A stretch of DNA of 39,777 bases from Pseudomonadota bacterium (GTDB lineage Bacteria > Pseudomonadota > Gammaproteobacteria > Burkholderiales > REEB80): positions 1 to 39,777 of the forward strand of contig JAGWIG010000024.1 of the NCBI GenBank assembly GCA_028873515.1, in the 5' to 3' direction. The notes beneath the pieces were generated by a model. It was not told the origin of the DNA. It worked only from the letters and a program-made list of their open reading frames with translations, and did not search any database. Position numbers and translations under genes: made by a program. Of the stretch, positions 7,375 through 18,137 are shown piece by piece (within the stretch, counting starts at the first letter, position 1; each line of letters begins with the position of its first letter).

Positions 7375-8346
7375 ATGAAAACAATATTTCTCGATTTTGA
7401 ACAACCTATAGCTAAACTCATGGATAAGATTGAAGAACTTGGGCATGTTCAGGATGGATCCTCTGAAATGGATATCAGTGAGGAAATTACCCGTCTTGAA
7501 ACCAAGAGACTTGGTCTGACCGAACAAATATACAGTAAACTTACTGCCTGGCAAGTTTCACAGGTAGCCCGTCATCCTCAACGTCCCAATACGCTTGAGT
7601 ATTTTCAGTATTTATTAACTGATTTTGAAGAATTGCATGGTGATAGGGCTTTTGCTGATGACCCGGCAATGATTGGTGGAATTGGCTGTTTTGAGGGCCA
7701 ATCCGTTATGGCAATAGGCCATCAGAAAGGCCGCGATACCAAGGAAAAGATCTATCGTAATTTTGGCATGCCGCGTCCTGAAGGGTATCGAAAAGCACTT
7801 AGGCTTATGCGGATCGCGGAAAAATTCATGATGCCAGTTTTGACTTTTGTGGATACACCTGGTGCTTATCCTGGAATAGGGGCCGAAGAGAGGGGGCAAT
7901 CTGAAGCTATCGCCCATAATCTTCTTGAAATGTCGGAGCTTAAGGTTCCGGTTATCTGTACAATTATCGGAGAAGGGGGATCTGGAGGAGCCTTGGCTAT
8001 TGGTGTTGGCGATGTCACGCTTATGCTTCAGCATTCGGTTTATTCAGTAATTTCACCTGAGGGCTGCGCTTCAATTCTTTGGAAAAGCGCTGAGAAGGCG
8101 GCTCAGGCCGCAGATTCTCTGGGTATAACCGCGACGAGACTAAAGTCTCTTGGTTTGATTGATGATATTGTGCCAGAACCCCTTGGAGGAGCACATCGAG
8201 ATCCGGAATTGACGATGCAAAACCTCAAAGCGGCATTGTTTACCCAACTTACCCTGTTGCAGGCTAAACCCCTAGAGGATTTGCTTGCTGCGCGTTATAG
8301 GCGCCTTATGAGTTATGGCAGTTTCAAGGAAATTGAAAACAAATAA
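7375..8346 (+). CDS. accA: Acetyl-CoA carboxylase carboxyltransferase subunit alpha
   Basis: Alpha subunit of the carboxyltransferase that, with AccD, moves carboxyl from biotin to acetyl-CoA, giving malonyl-CoA for fatty acid synthesis. 323 residues, the usual length. Recognisable blocks: N-terminal [85 protein letters not shown] and [15 protein letters not shown]. The 156 bases upstream hold no convincing promoter. tilS starts inside its last codons (32-base overlap). accA-tilS is a common betaproteobacterial pair. Confidence 0.96.
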   Translation: MKTIFLDFEQPIAKLMDKIEELGHVQDGSSEMDISEEITRLETKRLGLTEQIYSKLTAWQVSQVARHPQRPNTLEYFQYLLTDFEELHGDRAFADDPAMIGGIGCFEGQSVMAIGHQKGRDTKEKIYRNFGMPRPEGYRKALRLMRIAEKFMMPVLTFVDTPGAYPGIGAEERGQSEAIAHNLLEMSELKVPVICTIIGEGGSGGALAIGVGDVTLMLQHSVYSVISPEGCASILWKSAEKAAQAADSLGITATRLKSLGLIDDIVPEPLGGAHRDPELTMQNLKAALFTQLTLLQAKPLEDLLAARYRRLMSYGSFKEIENK

Positions 8347-9658
8347 CCTTAAATCCCATACTCAGACTGTCCTTGCGCGTTATTTGCGTTCTGGACAGAA
8401 GGTATGTGTTGCTTTGTCCGGAGGGATGGATTCAGTCGTTCTGCTTGATATCCTTTCCCGTTTGCGTGATACCCTGCAGATTGGTTTAAGTGCAGTTCAT
8501 GTTAATCACCAGCTTAGCCCCAATGCCTTGGAATGGGAATTGTTCTGTCGTGAATTTTGTTTCAGTAGGGATGTTTCCCTGACTGTTGCGCAAGTGTTGG
8601 TTGAAAATAACGGGAGCGGAATTGAGGCTTCTGCGCGACGAGCCAGATATGACATATTTCGACATCTTGATGCTGATTTTATTGCTTTGGGCCATCATCT
8701 TGATGATCAGGCAGAAACCCTTCTGTTGCAACTGTTACGAGGTGCAGGTGTTTCAGGTCTGTCAGCCATGCCAGCCTTGCGCCAGATACCCGGTGAACCT
8801 GCTTTGTTACGCCCCTTGCTTGACATGCCACGTGAGGTGATTCGAACCTATGCAGAGAACCTGGCTCTGAAGTGGGTGCATGATGAGAGTAATGACAATA
8901 CCGATTTCGATCGGAATTATTTGCGTCACAAAGTTCTTCCTTTGATCAGTGTTCGTTTTAGCGCCTATCGGGAAACATTTTCCCGGGCAAGCCGGCATTT
9001 GTCCGAGACCCGTGTTCTTCTTGAAGATCTGGCAAAAATGGATGCGCAAGAAGCTGTGGTTGATGGACAGCTTGATTTGGCTGTATTGGCACTTATGCGG
9101 CGGGCACGACAGAAAAATCTGCTGCGGTACTTCTTGAATCTGCATTCGTTTGGCGCCCCTTCTTCTGCAAATCTTGATGATATGCTTGATCAGCTTTTGA
9201 ATGCTCGATCAGATTCGCAGGTTTTAATACAGCTGTCAGTGGGACAAATAAGATGTTATAGAGGTTATGCCCGGGTACTTCGCGATGCTTTAGAACCCGT
9301 AGGCTGGCAGGCTGTCTGGTCAGGTGAAACAGAACTTTCTCTCCCATCAATTGGTTCTGTTCTGATTACCAGGGAAGTATTGGGTAATGGGATTAGCCGT
9401 GAAAAACTTTTATCAGGTATTGTTCAGATTCGATCTCGTCATGGTGGAGAAAGATTACAGCCAGATTGCAAGCGTCCTAACAGGAGCTTAAAAAATCTGC
9501 TGCAGGAAGCGGAGATCCCCCCCTGGGAGCGTGCGGTTTTGCCACTTATTTATTTGAATGATGTGTTGGTGATGGTCCCAGGTATTGGTATTAATTGTGA
9601 TTTTCAGGCTGTTCCCGGGGAACAGGGGATTGTATTTGAACTTGTACGTAAGAACTAG
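8315..9658 (+). CDS. tilS: tRNA(Ile)-lysidine synthetase
   Basis: Modifies the wobble C of tRNA-Ile(CAU) to lysidine so that it reads AUA; essential for decoding. N-type ATP pyrophosphatase with the PP-loop SGGMDS at residues 35-40, followed by VHVNHQLS and [20 protein letters not shown]. The middle substrate-binding domain and C-terminal domain ([39 protein letters not shown]) are complete; 447 residues. The start overlaps accA by 32 bases. The stop shares the bases CTAG with the stop of the convergent unknown gene, so no terminator fits between them. Confidence 0.95.
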   Translation: MAVSRKLKTNNLKSHTQTVLARYLRSGQKVCVALSGGMDSVVLLDILSRLRDTLQIGLSAVHVNHQLSPNALEWELFCREFCFSRDVSLTVAQVLVENNGSGIEASARRARYDIFRHLDADFIALGHHLDDQAETLLLQLLRGAGVSGLSAMPALRQIPGEPALLRPLLDMPREVIRTYAENLALKWVHDESNDNTDFDRNYLRHKVLPLISVRFSAYRETFSRASRHLSETRVLLEDLAKMDAQEAVVDGQLDLAVLALMRRARQKNLLRYFLNLHSFGAPSSANLDDMLDQLLNARSDSQVLIQLSVGQIRCYRGYARVLRDALEPVGWQAVWSGETELSLPSIGSVLITREVLGNGISREKLLSGIVQIRSRHGGERLQPDCKRPNRSLKNLLQEAEIPPWERAVLPLIYLNDVLVMVPGIGINCDFQAVPGEQGIVFELVRKN

Positions 9659-10449
9659 TTTGCGGCTGGTGGGAATATTACCGAGCCTTCAAGTGCCAGA
9701 TGAAACTGGTTTGGTGTCCCGACTGTCGCGTGCATGTTAGGGCCCATACGTTGGAATACGGATACTAGCTCTTCTTCCAGTTTACTTCGATACCGGGTAA
9801 TCCGATCTGGATCAAATCGTCTTTCCCTTAATAGGCGACCATGAAAGTCATGTTCTGCCACTCCAACAAGAAAACGCAGAAATTTTTTTCGTAAGGGACC
9901 AATTTCCATTGGGGCAGCAGCAGGGAGCAGCATTTTGGGTGAACCCTGCTTAAAGCTTCTAACGAGATCATGGCGTAGACGGACTGCCGTTACAGGGTAG
10001 TCATCATTAATATCGACCTTTGTGTAGAAAGCGGGGGCAAGCATGACTTTGGCGTTTTCTCCAATTAGTTCGATGAGGATATCCTGAGCACGGAGCATGA
10101 GATTGGGTCCTACTGGCTTCCCCAGAACATAGGTTCCATCTGGTGCATTGATATGTATATTTATCGGAATGGCAAACAGTTCACGGATACGGGGCAAGGG
10201 ATCAAGAATGTCATGTTCAATTTCGATTTCAGCCAGATCCTGAACCAGCTTATTTATGGCATAGACGGTTTCCGCCTTGAGCATTTGGGAAGCTGAACTG
10301 ATAAGATCAAAATCCTTGGCCTCAATGCATGATCGCAGTTGAATAACAAGTGCTGCATATAAAGGGTCACGTTCATAAGTGTTGCATCCAGCCTTCTCCC
10401 AGGTTTCACAAAGGCTGAGCAAGTGTGATAAATTCAATCCATTTTCCAT
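9655..10449 (-). CDS. Conserved-looking protein of unknown function (264 aa), downstream of prfC
   Basis: I do not recognise a family. The likely start is ATG 10449 (MENGLNLSHLLSLCETWEKAGC), one base after the prfC stop; upstream in-frame codons lie inside prfC. The product seems soluble: an alpha-helical first third with charged residues, then a mixed part (IPINIHINAPDGTYVLGKPV) and a basic C-terminal region (HDFHGRLLRERRFDPDRITRYRSKLEEELV). No signal peptide, membrane segment or nucleotide-binding motif was seen. The tight junction implies co-transcription with release factor 3. The start codon lacks an obvious Shine-Dalgarno, so translation may depend on ribosomes finishing prfC. Its stop overlaps that of convergent tilS. 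Confidence 0.7.
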   Translation of the reverse strand: MENGLNLSHLLSLCETWEKAGCNTYERDPLYAALVIQLRSCIEAKDFDLISSASQMLKAETVYAINKLVQDLAEIEIEHDILDPLPRIRELFAIPINIHINAPDGTYVLGKPVGPNLMLRAQDILIELIGENAKVMLAPAFYTKVDINDDYPVTAVRLRHDLVRSFKQGSPKMLLPAAAPMEIGPLRKKFLRFLVGVAEHDFHGRLLRERRFDPDRITRYRSKLEEELVSVFQRMGPNMHATVGTPNQFHLALEGSVIFPPAAN

Positions 10450-10450
10450 A

Positions 10451-12025
10451 TTAAAATAGTTCGCGTGTTTCAAGAAATTGAATGGAGGTGTATCGCTCTT
10501 TGGCCAAGTTAAGATTAACCTTGTTTGGAGCAAGGTATACAAAATTACCAGCACCATCCTTAGCTATATTGATTGAGTGGCGATTACACAATTCTTTCAG
10601 TTCGGTTTCCGGTCCTCTTAGCCATCTTGCAGTAGAGATATCAACAGGTTCAAATCTGACATCTACTCCATATTCGTGTTCAAGTCTATGTGTTACGACA
10701 TCAAACTGCAACATTCCAACTGCTCCGAGAATGAGGTCATTTGACGAAATTGGACGAAAAAGCTGTGTTGCCCCTTCTTCAGCCAGTTCGTGCAGTCCTT
10801 TGTGTAATTGTTTAATTTTTAATGGATTTCTGATTATGGCACGGCGAAATATCTCTGGAGCAAAACAAGGGATGCCAGTAAATTTCAGTACCTCTCCTTC
10901 AGTGAAGGTGTCTCCTAGTTTAATGGTGCCGTGATTGGGAATCCCGATAATGTCTCCAGCATATGCCTCATTGGTGGTGTTTCGATCTTGGGCCATGAAG
11001 GTGATGGCAGAATTGACTATGAATTGCTTTCCTGAATGGGATTGGGAAATTTTCATGCCCCGATCAAAACGACCGGAGCAGATGCGAAAAAATGCAATTC
11101 TGTCACGATGTTTAGGATCCATGTTTGCCTGTATCTTGAAAACGAATCCTGAAAAACATTGTTCAGATGGATCGACAATGCGAGTTTCCGTGGGTCGGGG
11201 TTGCGGTGAGGGTGAAAGATCAACCAAAGCATCCAGCAAGGGCTTAACGCCAAAATTATTCATGGCTGATCCAAAAAAGACAGGGGTTTGCCTTCCTGCC
11301 AGGTATTCTTCCAGATTAAAGGGGTCAGAGGCTCCTCGCACCAGTTCAACCTGATTGCGCAATTCTTCTGCTGCATCTCCTAGCCATTCGTTTAATTGGG
11401 GATTGTTTAGCCCGGAAACTATTTCTGCAATCCCTTTATCTGCTGATGGGGAAAAAAGATTAATTTTGTCCTCAATGATATTGTAGGTACCTTGAAAGCG
11501 CTTACCCATCCCAATAGGCCAGGTAATGGGCGAGGTCCTGATTTTAAGCACTGATTCAATTTCATCAAGTAACTCGATTGGATCTCGCCCTTCCCGATCA
11601 AGCTTATTGATAAATGTTAGAATCGGAGTGTTACGAAGTCTGCATACATTAAGAAGTTTTATGGTTTGAGCTTCTACACCATTGACAGAGTCAATGACCA
11701 TCAGTGCTGAATCAACAGCTGTGAGTGTTCTATAGGTATCTTCTGAAAAATCCTCGTGTCCAGGCGTATCTAGCAGATTAATCATGGAGTCCCGGTAAGG
11801 GAACTGCATAACACTTGATGTGACTGAAATACCTCGCTGCTTTTCAAGTTCCATCCAGTCTGAGGTGGCATGGCGTGATGCTTTGCGGGCTCGAACGGCT
11901 CCTGCCATCTGGATTGCATTTCCAAACCAGAGCAATTTTTCGGTAATAGTGGTTTTACCCGCATCTGGATGCGAAATAATGGCAAAAGTACGACGGCGGC
12001 GAATTTCTTCGGTAATTTTTGTCAC
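10451..12025 (-). CDS. prfC: Peptide chain release factor 3
   Basis: Translational GTPase that recycles RF1/RF2 from the ribosome after termination. 524 residues, normal for RF3. G1 loop [15 protein letters not shown] near residues 18-32, switch region [14 protein letters not shown]3 [16 protein letters not shown], and G4 NKLDREGRD are intact, as are the RF3-specific C-terminal parts. The start codon is GTG (12025); no better ATG lies nearby. A TATAAT lies about 115 bases upstream on the same strand, and two 20-base GC-rich repeats fall in the presumed 5' leader. The unknown 264-residue gene follows directly. Confidence 0.96.
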   Translation of the reverse strand: MTKITEEIRRRRTFAIISHPDAGKTTITEKLLWFGNAIQMAGAVRARKASRHATSDWMELEKQRGISVTSSVMQFPYRDSMINLLDTPGHEDFSEDTYRTLTAVDSALMVIDSVNGVEAQTIKLLNVCRLRNTPILTFINKLDREGRDPIELLDEIESVLKIRTSPITWPIGMGKRFQGTYNIIEDKINLFSPSADKGIAEIVSGLNNPQLNEWLGDAAEELRNQVELVRGASDPFNLEEYLAGRQTPVFFGSAMNNFGVKPLLDALVDLSPSPQPRPTETRIVDPSEQCFSGFVFKIQANMDPKHRDRIAFFRICSGRFDRGMKISQSHSGKQFIVNSAITFMAQDRNTTNEAYAGDIIGIPNHGTIKLGDTFTEGEVLKFTGIPCFAPEIFRRAIIRNPLKIKQLHKGLHELAEEGATQLFRPISSNDLILGAVGMLQFDVVTHRLEHEYGVDVRFEPVDISTARWLRGPETELKELCNRHSINIAKDGAGNFVYLAPNKVNLNLAKERYTSIQFLETRELF

Positions 12026-12051
12026 TGGGATGGATGGACCTATGGTAGTTC

Positions 12052-12091
12052 GCGCCCCGAGGTGCGCAGGAGCGCCCCGAGGTGCGCAGGA
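12052..12091. repeat. Two tandem copies of a 20-bp GC-rich unit
   Basis: GCGCCCCGAGGTGCGCAGGA occurs twice back to back (12052-12071 and 12072-12091). Each copy begins and ends its first 16 bases with GCGC, allowing a small hairpin. The composition contrasts with the AT-rich flanks. The repeat lies between the prfC start and its presumed -10, so it would be in the prfC mRNA leader. Confidence 0.8.
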
Positions 12092-12139
12092 ATTTACAGG
12101 TGATTTCGCGTTATGTAAACATATCCAACATACTTTTTC

Positions 12140-12145
12140 ATTATA
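12140..12145 (-). promoter_or_regulatory. Candidate -10 element for prfC
   Basis: The minus strand reads TATAAT here, 115 bases upstream of the GTG start of prfC. The -35 match at 16-18 bases is poor (for example TACAAA), so this is a partial promoter call. Confidence 0.35.
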
Positions 12146-12301
12146 CTAAATTTTAGGGACAGTTTGTATGTCATGTCTTAAATTAGACTTTGAATTGACT
12201 TGAGCAGACACAGTTGGCATATCATGTTTCAAAAGAGAACTGGAAAGTGTATATTCCATGATTTTGTAAACGTGTTATATTTGAAAACCGGAGAGCTTCT
12301 T

Positions 12302-12727
12302 ATGGCCGTTGAACGTACCCTGTCAATCATTAAGCCGGATGCCGTGGCAAAGAATGTGATTGGCGAAATTTATTCGAGATTTGAGCAAAATGGTTTAAAG
12401 GTTGTTGCTGCACGTATGATGAAGCTATCTCGTGACCAGGCTGAAGGGTTCTATGCTGTGCATTGTGACAGGCCCTTTTTCAATGATTTGGTTAATTTTA
12501 TGATTTCTGGGCCGATTATGGTTCAGGTTTTGGAAGGTGAAAATGCCATTCTTAGAAATCGGGACTTAATGGGTGCCACCGATCCAAAAAAAGCTGCAAA
12601 AGGAACGATTAGAGCGGATTTTGCTGAGAATATCGATGCGAATGCGGTGCATGGCTCAGATGGGCCTGATACGGCAAAACTTGAAATCTCCTATTTTTTC
12701 CCAGCTCTGGAAATTATTTCCCACTGA
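12302..12727 (+). CDS. ndk: Nucleoside diphosphate kinase
   Basis: Balances NTP and dNTP pools by phosphate transfer through a histidine. 141 residues from the ATG at 12302 ([18 protein letters not shown]), which has GGAG about eight bases upstream; upstream in-frame codons are an unlikely extension. The catalytic histidine is H117 in NAVHGSD, and the nucleotide-binding segment [17 protein letters not shown] is present. A weak promoter (TTGACT 12195-12200, 19 bases, TATCAT 12220-12225) precedes it. The stop overlaps the rlmN start as TGATG. It heads a long plus-strand gene series. Confidence 0.96.
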   Translation: MAVERTLSIIKPDAVAKNVIGEIYSRFEQNGLKVVAARMMKLSRDQAEGFYAVHCDRPFFNDLVNFMISGPIMVQVLEGENAILRNRDLMGATDPKKAAKGTIRADFAENIDANAVHGSDGPDTAKLEISYFFPALEIISH

Positions 12728-13815
12728 TGCAGACGAACCTGTTAAATTTGGATGCTGGAGGGCTTGCCCGGTTTTTTGCTGATCTGGGCGAGAAACCATT
12801 TCGTGCCAAGCAGCTTTTACGTTGGGTTCATCACCTGGGTGAATGTGATTTTTCTCAAATGATTGATTTGGCTCGTCCTTTGCGTGAAAAGCTTGCTGAG
12901 GTTGCAGTAATTAATTTACCCGTAATCAAAGCTGAACAGTTTTCAGGGGATGGGACTAGAAAGTGGCTGTTTAATGTTGGGAGTGATAACAGCATTGAAA
13001 CTGTCTTTATTCCTGAAGGTAACAGAGGCACTTTGTGTATTTCAAGTCAGGTCGGTTGCGCATTGGAGTGTAGTTTTTGTTCGACCGGGAGGCAGGGGTT
13101 CAACCGGAATCTGACGCCTGCCGAGATTATTGGTCAATTGTGGTGGGCAAACCGGGCTTTAGGGAGAGATCCAAAAGGAGACCGAGTCATCAGCAATGTT
13201 GTCATGATGGGTATGGGCGAGCCTTTAGCGAATTTTGAGGCTGTGGTGTCTGCCATGAATATTATGCTTGACGATAATGCTTATGGCTTATCCCGTCGTC
13301 GGATAACGTTGTCGACGTCCGGATTAGTACCGGCTATAGACAGACTCCGGGAGTGTCTGCCTGTTTCGCTTGCAGTTTCGTTGCATGCACCGAATGATGC
13401 CCTTCGTAATATACTGGTGCCAATCAATAGAAAATACCCGTTGTCTCAGCTTATTGCCGCTTGTATCCGCTATCTGGACGCCGCTCCCCGAGATTTCATT
13501 ACTTTTGAATATGTCATGCTTGCTGGCGTTAATGATTCTGAATCCCATGCGAGAGATCTGGTGAAACTCCTTAATTTGCTTCCTTGTAAGTTAAATCTGA
13601 TTCCTTTCAATTCATTTCCAATGTCAGGTTATGTCTGTTCGTCATCTGAAGTCATCAAACGTTTTGCCTCTATTGTTCAAGAATCCGGTGTTGTTGTTAC
13701 AACACGCCGTACGCGGGGTGATGACATTGATGCGGCTTGTGGTCAACTCGCAGGAGAGGTAAAGGATCGGTCGAAACGGATGGAAAAAAGCACGATAAGG
13801 GTTCATGCCATATGA
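12727..13815 (+). CDS. rlmN: 23S rRNA (adenine2503-C2)/tRNA methyltransferase, radical SAM
   Basis: Dual-specificity radical SAM enzyme methylating C2 of A2503 in 23S rRNA and A37 in some tRNAs. 362 residues. Radical SAM cysteines C111, C115 and C118 (CALECSFC) are in place. The resolving cysteine C338 near the C-terminus ([16 protein letters not shown]) and C118 form the methylation pair. GMGEPLANF and the N-terminal [16 protein letters not shown] fit the family. It overlaps ndk by one base and pilF by four (ATGA), consistent with coupled translation. Confidence 0.96.
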   Translation: MQTNLLNLDAGGLARFFADLGEKPFRAKQLLRWVHHLGECDFSQMIDLARPLREKLAEVAVINLPVIKAEQFSGDGTRKWLFNVGSDNSIETVFIPEGNRGTLCISSQVGCALECSFCSTGRQGFNRNLTPAEIIGQLWWANRALGRDPKGDRVISNVVMMGMGEPLANFEAVVSAMNIMLDDNAYGLSRRRITLSTSGLVPAIDRLRECLPVSLAVSLHAPNDALRNILVPINRKYPLSQLIAACIRYLDAAPRDFITFEYVMLAGVNDSESHARDLVKLLNLLPCKLNLIPFNSFPMSGYVCSSSEVIKRFASIVQESGVVVTTRRTRGDDIDAACGQLAGEVKDRSKRMEKSTIRVHAI

Positions 13816-14585
13816 AAATGGGGCTTTTGTTTCTTGTCTCCCTAATGCTTGCGGGCTGTGTTACAACCGCTTCGAACCCAAACCAGTCAGTAGAACAGTC
13901 ACCAGCTTATAGGGCTAAATTGCATACTGAACTCGGTGCCACTTATTTTAGTCGCGGTGCATATGTGGTTGCTCTTCATGAACTGAATACTGCCATTTCG
14001 GATGATGGGGATTATGCCCCGGCATATGGAATGCTAGGGCTAGTTTATTTTCATTTTCACGAAAATGATAAGGCAGAAATTAATTTCCGTAAGGCACTAA
14101 CCCTCACTCCAAACGATCCAGATCTTTTAAATAATTACGGGTGGTTTGTATGTCAGACAAGGGATCCTTCTAAATCAATAAGTTACTTTAGACGTGCATG
14201 GGAAAACCCACTTTATGCTACCCCTGAGAAGGCTTATGACAATGGAGGGGTTTGTGCTCTGAAAATGGGAAACCCAAGTGCTGCAGATGAAGATTTTCAT
14301 GAGGCCCTTAAAGCTAATCCTCAAGACGCGATTGCAATTTATCAACTTGCAGAGCTATATTTTAAGCAAGGTAATAATACGGATGCTAACATTTTTTTAA
14401 TACGGTTATTCAGGACGGTTGGTGATACCCCGGAGGGACTCTGGCTTGGTGTGCGTCTGGCACACAGGGAACATCTGGGTAAAGCTCAACAGGCTTATTC
14501 ATCCAGATTGCTAAAAGAATATCCGGATTCTTCCCAGGCAAAAGCGTTACGGCATGGGAAATGGAATAATAAGGCTTCATCCTGA
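13812..14585 (+). CDS. pilF: Type IV pilus biogenesis/stability lipoprotein, TPR protein
   Basis: PilF/PilW-type outer membrane lipoprotein that pilots secretin assembly in type IV pili. A short lipoprotein signal ends with LAGC (lipidated C16). TPR repeats fill the rest, for example residues about 35-135 ([68 protein letters not shown]). 257 residues from the ATG overlapping the rlmN stop. The rlmN-pilF-rodZ-ispG-hisS order is standard in beta- and gammaproteobacteria. No other pilus genes occur here, so pilus function is taken from family and position. Confidence 0.88.
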   Translation: MKMGLLFLVSLMLAGCVTTASNPNQSVEQSPAYRAKLHTELGATYFSRGAYVVALHELNTAISDDGDYAPAYGMLGLVYFHFHENDKAEINFRKALTLTPNDPDLLNNYGWFVCQTRDPSKSISYFRRAWENPLYATPEKAYDNGGVCALKMGNPSAADEDFHEALKANPQDAIAIYQLAELYFKQGNNTDANIFLIRLFRTVGDTPEGLWLGVRLAHREHLGKAQQAYSSRLLKEYPDSSQAKALRHGKWNNKASS

Positions 14586-14668
14586 AGGTAAACTGTCTTG
14601 ATTGAATATGACGATTAGGAGAGGAATGGTACTGGGCTGGATGTGTCAGTCTAAGGTACCAGAAGTTC

Positions 14669-15658
14669 ATGACAGAATTTGAACAAGAATCGGTTAGTGT
14701 TGGTCAGAAACTACGCCTTGAAAGACAAAGGCAGGGTATGAGCATTGAGGCCACAGCTAGCAAACTACATCTTTCTGTTGGACAAGTTGAGGCTATTGAA
14801 GCAGATGATTATTCATCATTGCCAGCAATGATGTTTGTTCGAGGCTTTATACGCAATTATGCAAAACTTCTGCATCTTGAATCAGAAGGTCTTTTGGCTT
14901 GTTTGCCTCAGGTTCCGGTTTTGGATCAATCACGCATTTCTGTGCCTGGGGAGCGGATTTTTTTTCGGGATAATGTTCCTTTTCCTTCAACAAGACGTCG
15001 GGATTGGCATGAAAAGATGCTTCAGGTATTACTTGTTGTTGCTTTCGCAATTGTCCTTATTCTTATTTTTTTTCATGTCGAAGTTGTTCGTATGTTGACT
15101 CATGGAGCACATCCGGTTCCCTTAGGAGAAAAAAAAGAATCGGTTGGGGTATTAAGCCACCCTGGTTTTCAGGCGAGTGCTCAGTCCCGTCCTGTAGCTG
15201 AGGTTACCAGTCCCGGGTCTCAGTCTTTAGGCTCTGCAACTGATTCAAATTCTCATTCGGCTGCTCAGGCTGCTAGTCCGAATCTACAGCCAACCGGGAT
15301 TCCGGTAAATACGGAAAATGGCATTACACCAAAGTCAGCAAGTAAAACCAGCATTAGCCAAAAGACGAATCCCGTATCAGTTTCGGATGGAATTTCGGTG
15401 CCCCCTGCTAATAATGCTGCAAGAGGTCAAATTGTCCTGGTATTTAATGCTAGCTCCTGGGTTCAGGTTACTGATTCGTCTGGTAAATCATTAGAGTCTG
15501 GGCTTAATCAACCTCATACCAAATTGGTGTTGCATGGTGAACCCCCTTACCATGTTGTGATAGGCAATGCGCCTGAAGTCGAACTGGTTTATAATGGCAA
15601 ACCGGTTGATCTAGGGCCATTTACACATTCCAATATTGCCCGATTGAATCTGGAGTAA
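14669..15658 (+). CDS. rodZ: RodZ-like cytoskeletal helix-turn-helix membrane protein
   Basis: Bitopic inner membrane protein linking the MreB cytoskeleton to the cell wall elongation machinery. The N-terminal HTH_25 domain (residues about 10-75, [22 protein letters not shown]) is followed by a basic stretch, one membrane segment (about 115-137, [16 protein letters not shown]), a long Ser/Pro/Ala-rich periplasmic linker, and a DUF4115 C-terminal domain ([12 protein letters not shown]...[24 protein letters not shown]). 329 residues. ispG begins two bases after its stop. Confidence 0.9.
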   Translation: MTEFEQESVSVGQKLRLERQRQGMSIEATASKLHLSVGQVEAIEADDYSSLPAMMFVRGFIRNYAKLLHLESEGLLACLPQVPVLDQSRISVPGERIFFRDNVPFPSTRRRDWHEKMLQVLLVVAFAIVLILIFFHVEVVRMLTHGAHPVPLGEKKESVGVLSHPGFQASAQSRPVAEVTSPGSQSLGSATDSNSHSAAQAASPNLQPTGIPVNTENGITPKSASKTSISQKTNPVSVSDGISVPPANNAARGQIVLVFNASSWVQVTDSSGKSLESGLNQPHTKLVLHGEPPYHVVIGNAPEVELVYNGKPVDLGPFTHSNIARLNLE

Positions 15659-15660
15659 CC

Positions 15661-16788
15661 ATGTTTCATGTCGATATACCGCGACGAAAAAGTCGTCAGA
15701 TAAGCGTCGGCAATGTTCCAGTTGGTGGCGATTCGCCTATTTCAGTTCAGACAATGACTAATACTGAGACATGTGATGTCCTGGCTACTGTCGCCCAGAT
15801 TGAACGTTGTGCACGTGCTGGTGCTGATATTGTGCGGGTTTCAGTTCCGAGTATGGAAGCCGCTGAAGCATTCGGAAGGATTCGCTCACGGGTGACGGTA
15901 CCGTTAGTTACGGATATCCATTTTGATTATCGGATAGCGCTTAGGGTAGCGGAATTAGGTGCAGATTGCCTTCGTATCAATCCGGGGAATATTGGTCGGG
16001 AAGACAGGGTCAGGGCTGTTGTTTCAGCAGCTAGAGATCATGGAATACCGATTCGCATTGGAGTTAATGCAGGTTCACTGGAAAAGGATTTGCAGAAAAA
16101 ATATGGTGAGCCCACTCCCGCTGCATTAGTTGAATCGGCTATGCGTCATATTGATATCCTTGATCGTCTGGATTTTCAGGATTTCAAGGTTAGCCTTAAG
16201 GCTTCCGAAATTTTTATGACTGTTGAAGCCTATAAATTGCTTGCATCGCAGATTGATCAGCCTCTGCATCTTGGTATTACTGAAGCAGGCGGGTTAAGGT
16301 CTGGAAGCATTAAATCATCAATTGGTCTTGGCATGCTGCTCTCCCAAGGCATTGGTGATACCATCCGTATCTCTTTGGCAGCTGATCCTGTCGAGGAGGT
16401 TAAGGTAGGATTTGATATCCTCAAAAGCCTGCACTTACGTAACAAGGGCGTTAACATTATTGCGTGCCCATCATGTTCGCGTCAGGAGTTCGATGTCATT
16501 GGTACTGTTAATGCATTGGAAGAAAGACTTGAAGATGTAATGGAACATATGGATTTGGCTATCATTGGATGCATAGTCAATGGCCCTGGAGAAGCCAGGG
16601 AGGCGGATATTGGTATTGCTGGTGGAATGCCTAATCTGATGTACCTGGATGGAAAGCCAAGCCATAAGGTTACTGGTGAGGCGTTGGTGGATGAGCTCGA
16701 AAAACAGGTTAGGGCCCGCATTGAATGGATACGTCAGCATCCTGAAGAAATGCGTCGTCGTACAATTCCAATAAAAATTGCAGGGTGA
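15661..16788 (+). CDS. ispG: 4-hydroxy-3-methylbut-2-enyl diphosphate synthase (flavodoxin/ferredoxin)
   Basis: [4Fe-4S] enzyme of the MEP isoprenoid pathway converting MEcPP to HMBPP. 375 residues, the short bacterial two-domain form. The TIM-barrel part includes [11 protein letters not shown] and [13 protein letters not shown]. Cluster cysteines are C269, C272 (CPSCSR) and C304 (CIVNGPGEA), with E311 expected as fourth ligand. It starts at ATG 15661, immediately after rodZ. Confidence 0.96.
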   Translation: MFHVDIPRRKSRQISVGNVPVGGDSPISVQTMTNTETCDVLATVAQIERCARAGADIVRVSVPSMEAAEAFGRIRSRVTVPLVTDIHFDYRIALRVAELGADCLRINPGNIGREDRVRAVVSAARDHGIPIRIGVNAGSLEKDLQKKYGEPTPAALVESAMRHIDILDRLDFQDFKVSLKASEIFMTVEAYKLLASQIDQPLHLGITEAGGLRSGSIKSSIGLGMLLSQGIGDTIRISLAADPVEEVKVGFDILKSLHLRNKGVNIIACPSCSRQEFDVIGTVNALEERLEDVMEHMDLAIIGCIVNGPGEAREADIGIAGGMPNLMYLDGKPSHKVTGEALVDELEKQVRARIEWIRQHPEEMRRRTIPIKIAG

Positions 16789-16850
16789 TATCCCGGGAAA
16801 AGGATAATGAGACGTCGATGCACATGGGTCTGGGCCTCATTGTGACTAAA

Positions 16851-18137
16851 ATGAGTAACATACAGGCTATCCGGGGGATGAATGACATTCTCCCCGAAGA
16901 ATCCATACGTTGGATCAGGTTCGAATCAATAGTGATGGACTGGCTCCATTCTTATGGTTACCAGAATATTCGTACGCCGATTCTGGAAAAAACTGAACTT
17001 TTCGTTCGTAGCATCGGTGAAGTCACGGATATTGTCGAAAAGGAAATGTACACCTTTATTGATTCTCTTAGCCTGGATAGTCTGGCTTTGCGTCCTGAAG
17101 GAACTGCGTCCTGTGTACGTGCTGTGCTTGAGCATCATTTGTTGCGCCAGGCACCCCAACGACTCTATTACATGGGCCCAATGTTTCGCCATGAACGTCC
17201 GCAAAAGGGTCGTTATCGCCAGTTTCACCAGGTTGGGGTTGAGGCAATAGGTTTTGCTGGTCCAGATATCGATGTGGAACATCTGTTAATGATTTCGAGA
17301 TTGTGGCGCTTATTAGGTCTTGAAGGAATTCGGCTTGAAATTAATTCGCTGGGATCTTCTGATGAGCGAATTGAGTATAGAAAGAAACTGATTGCTTATT
17401 TCGAAAAAAATTTGAGCGTACTTGATGAAGAAGCTCAACGTCGACTTTATACAAACCCTTTGCGTATACTGGATAGCAAGAATTCACAAATGCAAGAAAT
17501 GATCAACAGGGCACCACGTCTTATTGATGTATTAGGTAAAGAATCTCAATCACATTTTTCCCTGATGTGTGAAAATCTTGAAGCTTGCCAGGTGCCTTAT
17601 GCTGTTAATCCACGGCTTGTACGTGGGCTTGATTATTACAATTTAACTGTTTTTGAGTGGGTAACAGATCAATTAGGTTCTCAAGGTACGGTTTGTGCAG
17701 GAGGACGTTATGATGCCTTGCTTGCTCAGATTGGTGGGCAGTCTTCCCCTGCCTGTGGTTTTGCTTTGGGTATTGAGCGTATCCTGTCCCTGCTGTCTAG
17801 GGACTTTGGAGGAAAACTAGAGCCAGATGTTTATTTTGTAAATGTTGGTACATCTGCGCAGTTTCATGCCAATATCATAGCAGAAAAGGTTAGGGATGCC
17901 GGTTTTTCTGTGATTCTCCATGCCGGAGAAGGGGCCATGAAAACTCAAATGAAAAAAGCCAATGCAAGTGGGGCTGCATTTGCTCTTATTCTTGGGGAAG
18001 AAGAGGTTGAACGTGAGCTTGTAGGGGTCAAGGCATTACGTCTTGACGTCGCACAACAGACTTTACCACTTGATGCGGCGCTTGCATGGATGAGGGCTTG
18101 TCCACGATCGGGCGATAAATTATCCGGAGATGAGTGA
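16851..18137 (+). CDS. hisS: Histidyl-tRNA synthetase
   Basis: Class II aminoacyl-tRNA synthetase charging tRNA-His. 428 residues from ATG 16851 (MSNIQAIRGMNDILPEES); the frame is open 22 codons further upstream, but those do not look like the family. Motif 2 (FRHERPQKGRYRQFHQVG), the HisA signature RGLDYYNLTVFEW, HisB CGFALGIERI, and an anticodon-binding C-terminal domain are present. The yfgM start overlaps its stop. A catalytically different paralogue, hisZ, lies 10 kb downstream. Confidence 0.96.
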   Translation: MSNIQAIRGMNDILPEESIRWIRFESIVMDWLHSYGYQNIRTPILEKTELFVRSIGEVTDIVEKEMYTFIDSLSLDSLALRPEGTASCVRAVLEHHLLRQAPQRLYYMGPMFRHERPQKGRYRQFHQVGVEAIGFAGPDIDVEHLLMISRLWRLLGLEGIRLEINSLGSSDERIEYRKKLIAYFEKNLSVLDEEAQRRLYTNPLRILDSKNSQMQEMINRAPRLIDVLGKESQSHFSLMCENLEACQVPYAVNPRLVRGLDYYNLTVFEWVTDQLGSQGTVCAGGRYDALLAQIGGQSSPACGFALGIERILSLLSRDFGGKLEPDVYFVNVGTSAQFHANIIAEKVRDAGFSVILHAGEGAMKTQMKKANASGAAFALILGEEEVERELVGVKALRLDVAQQTLPLDAALAWMRACPRSGDKLSGDE

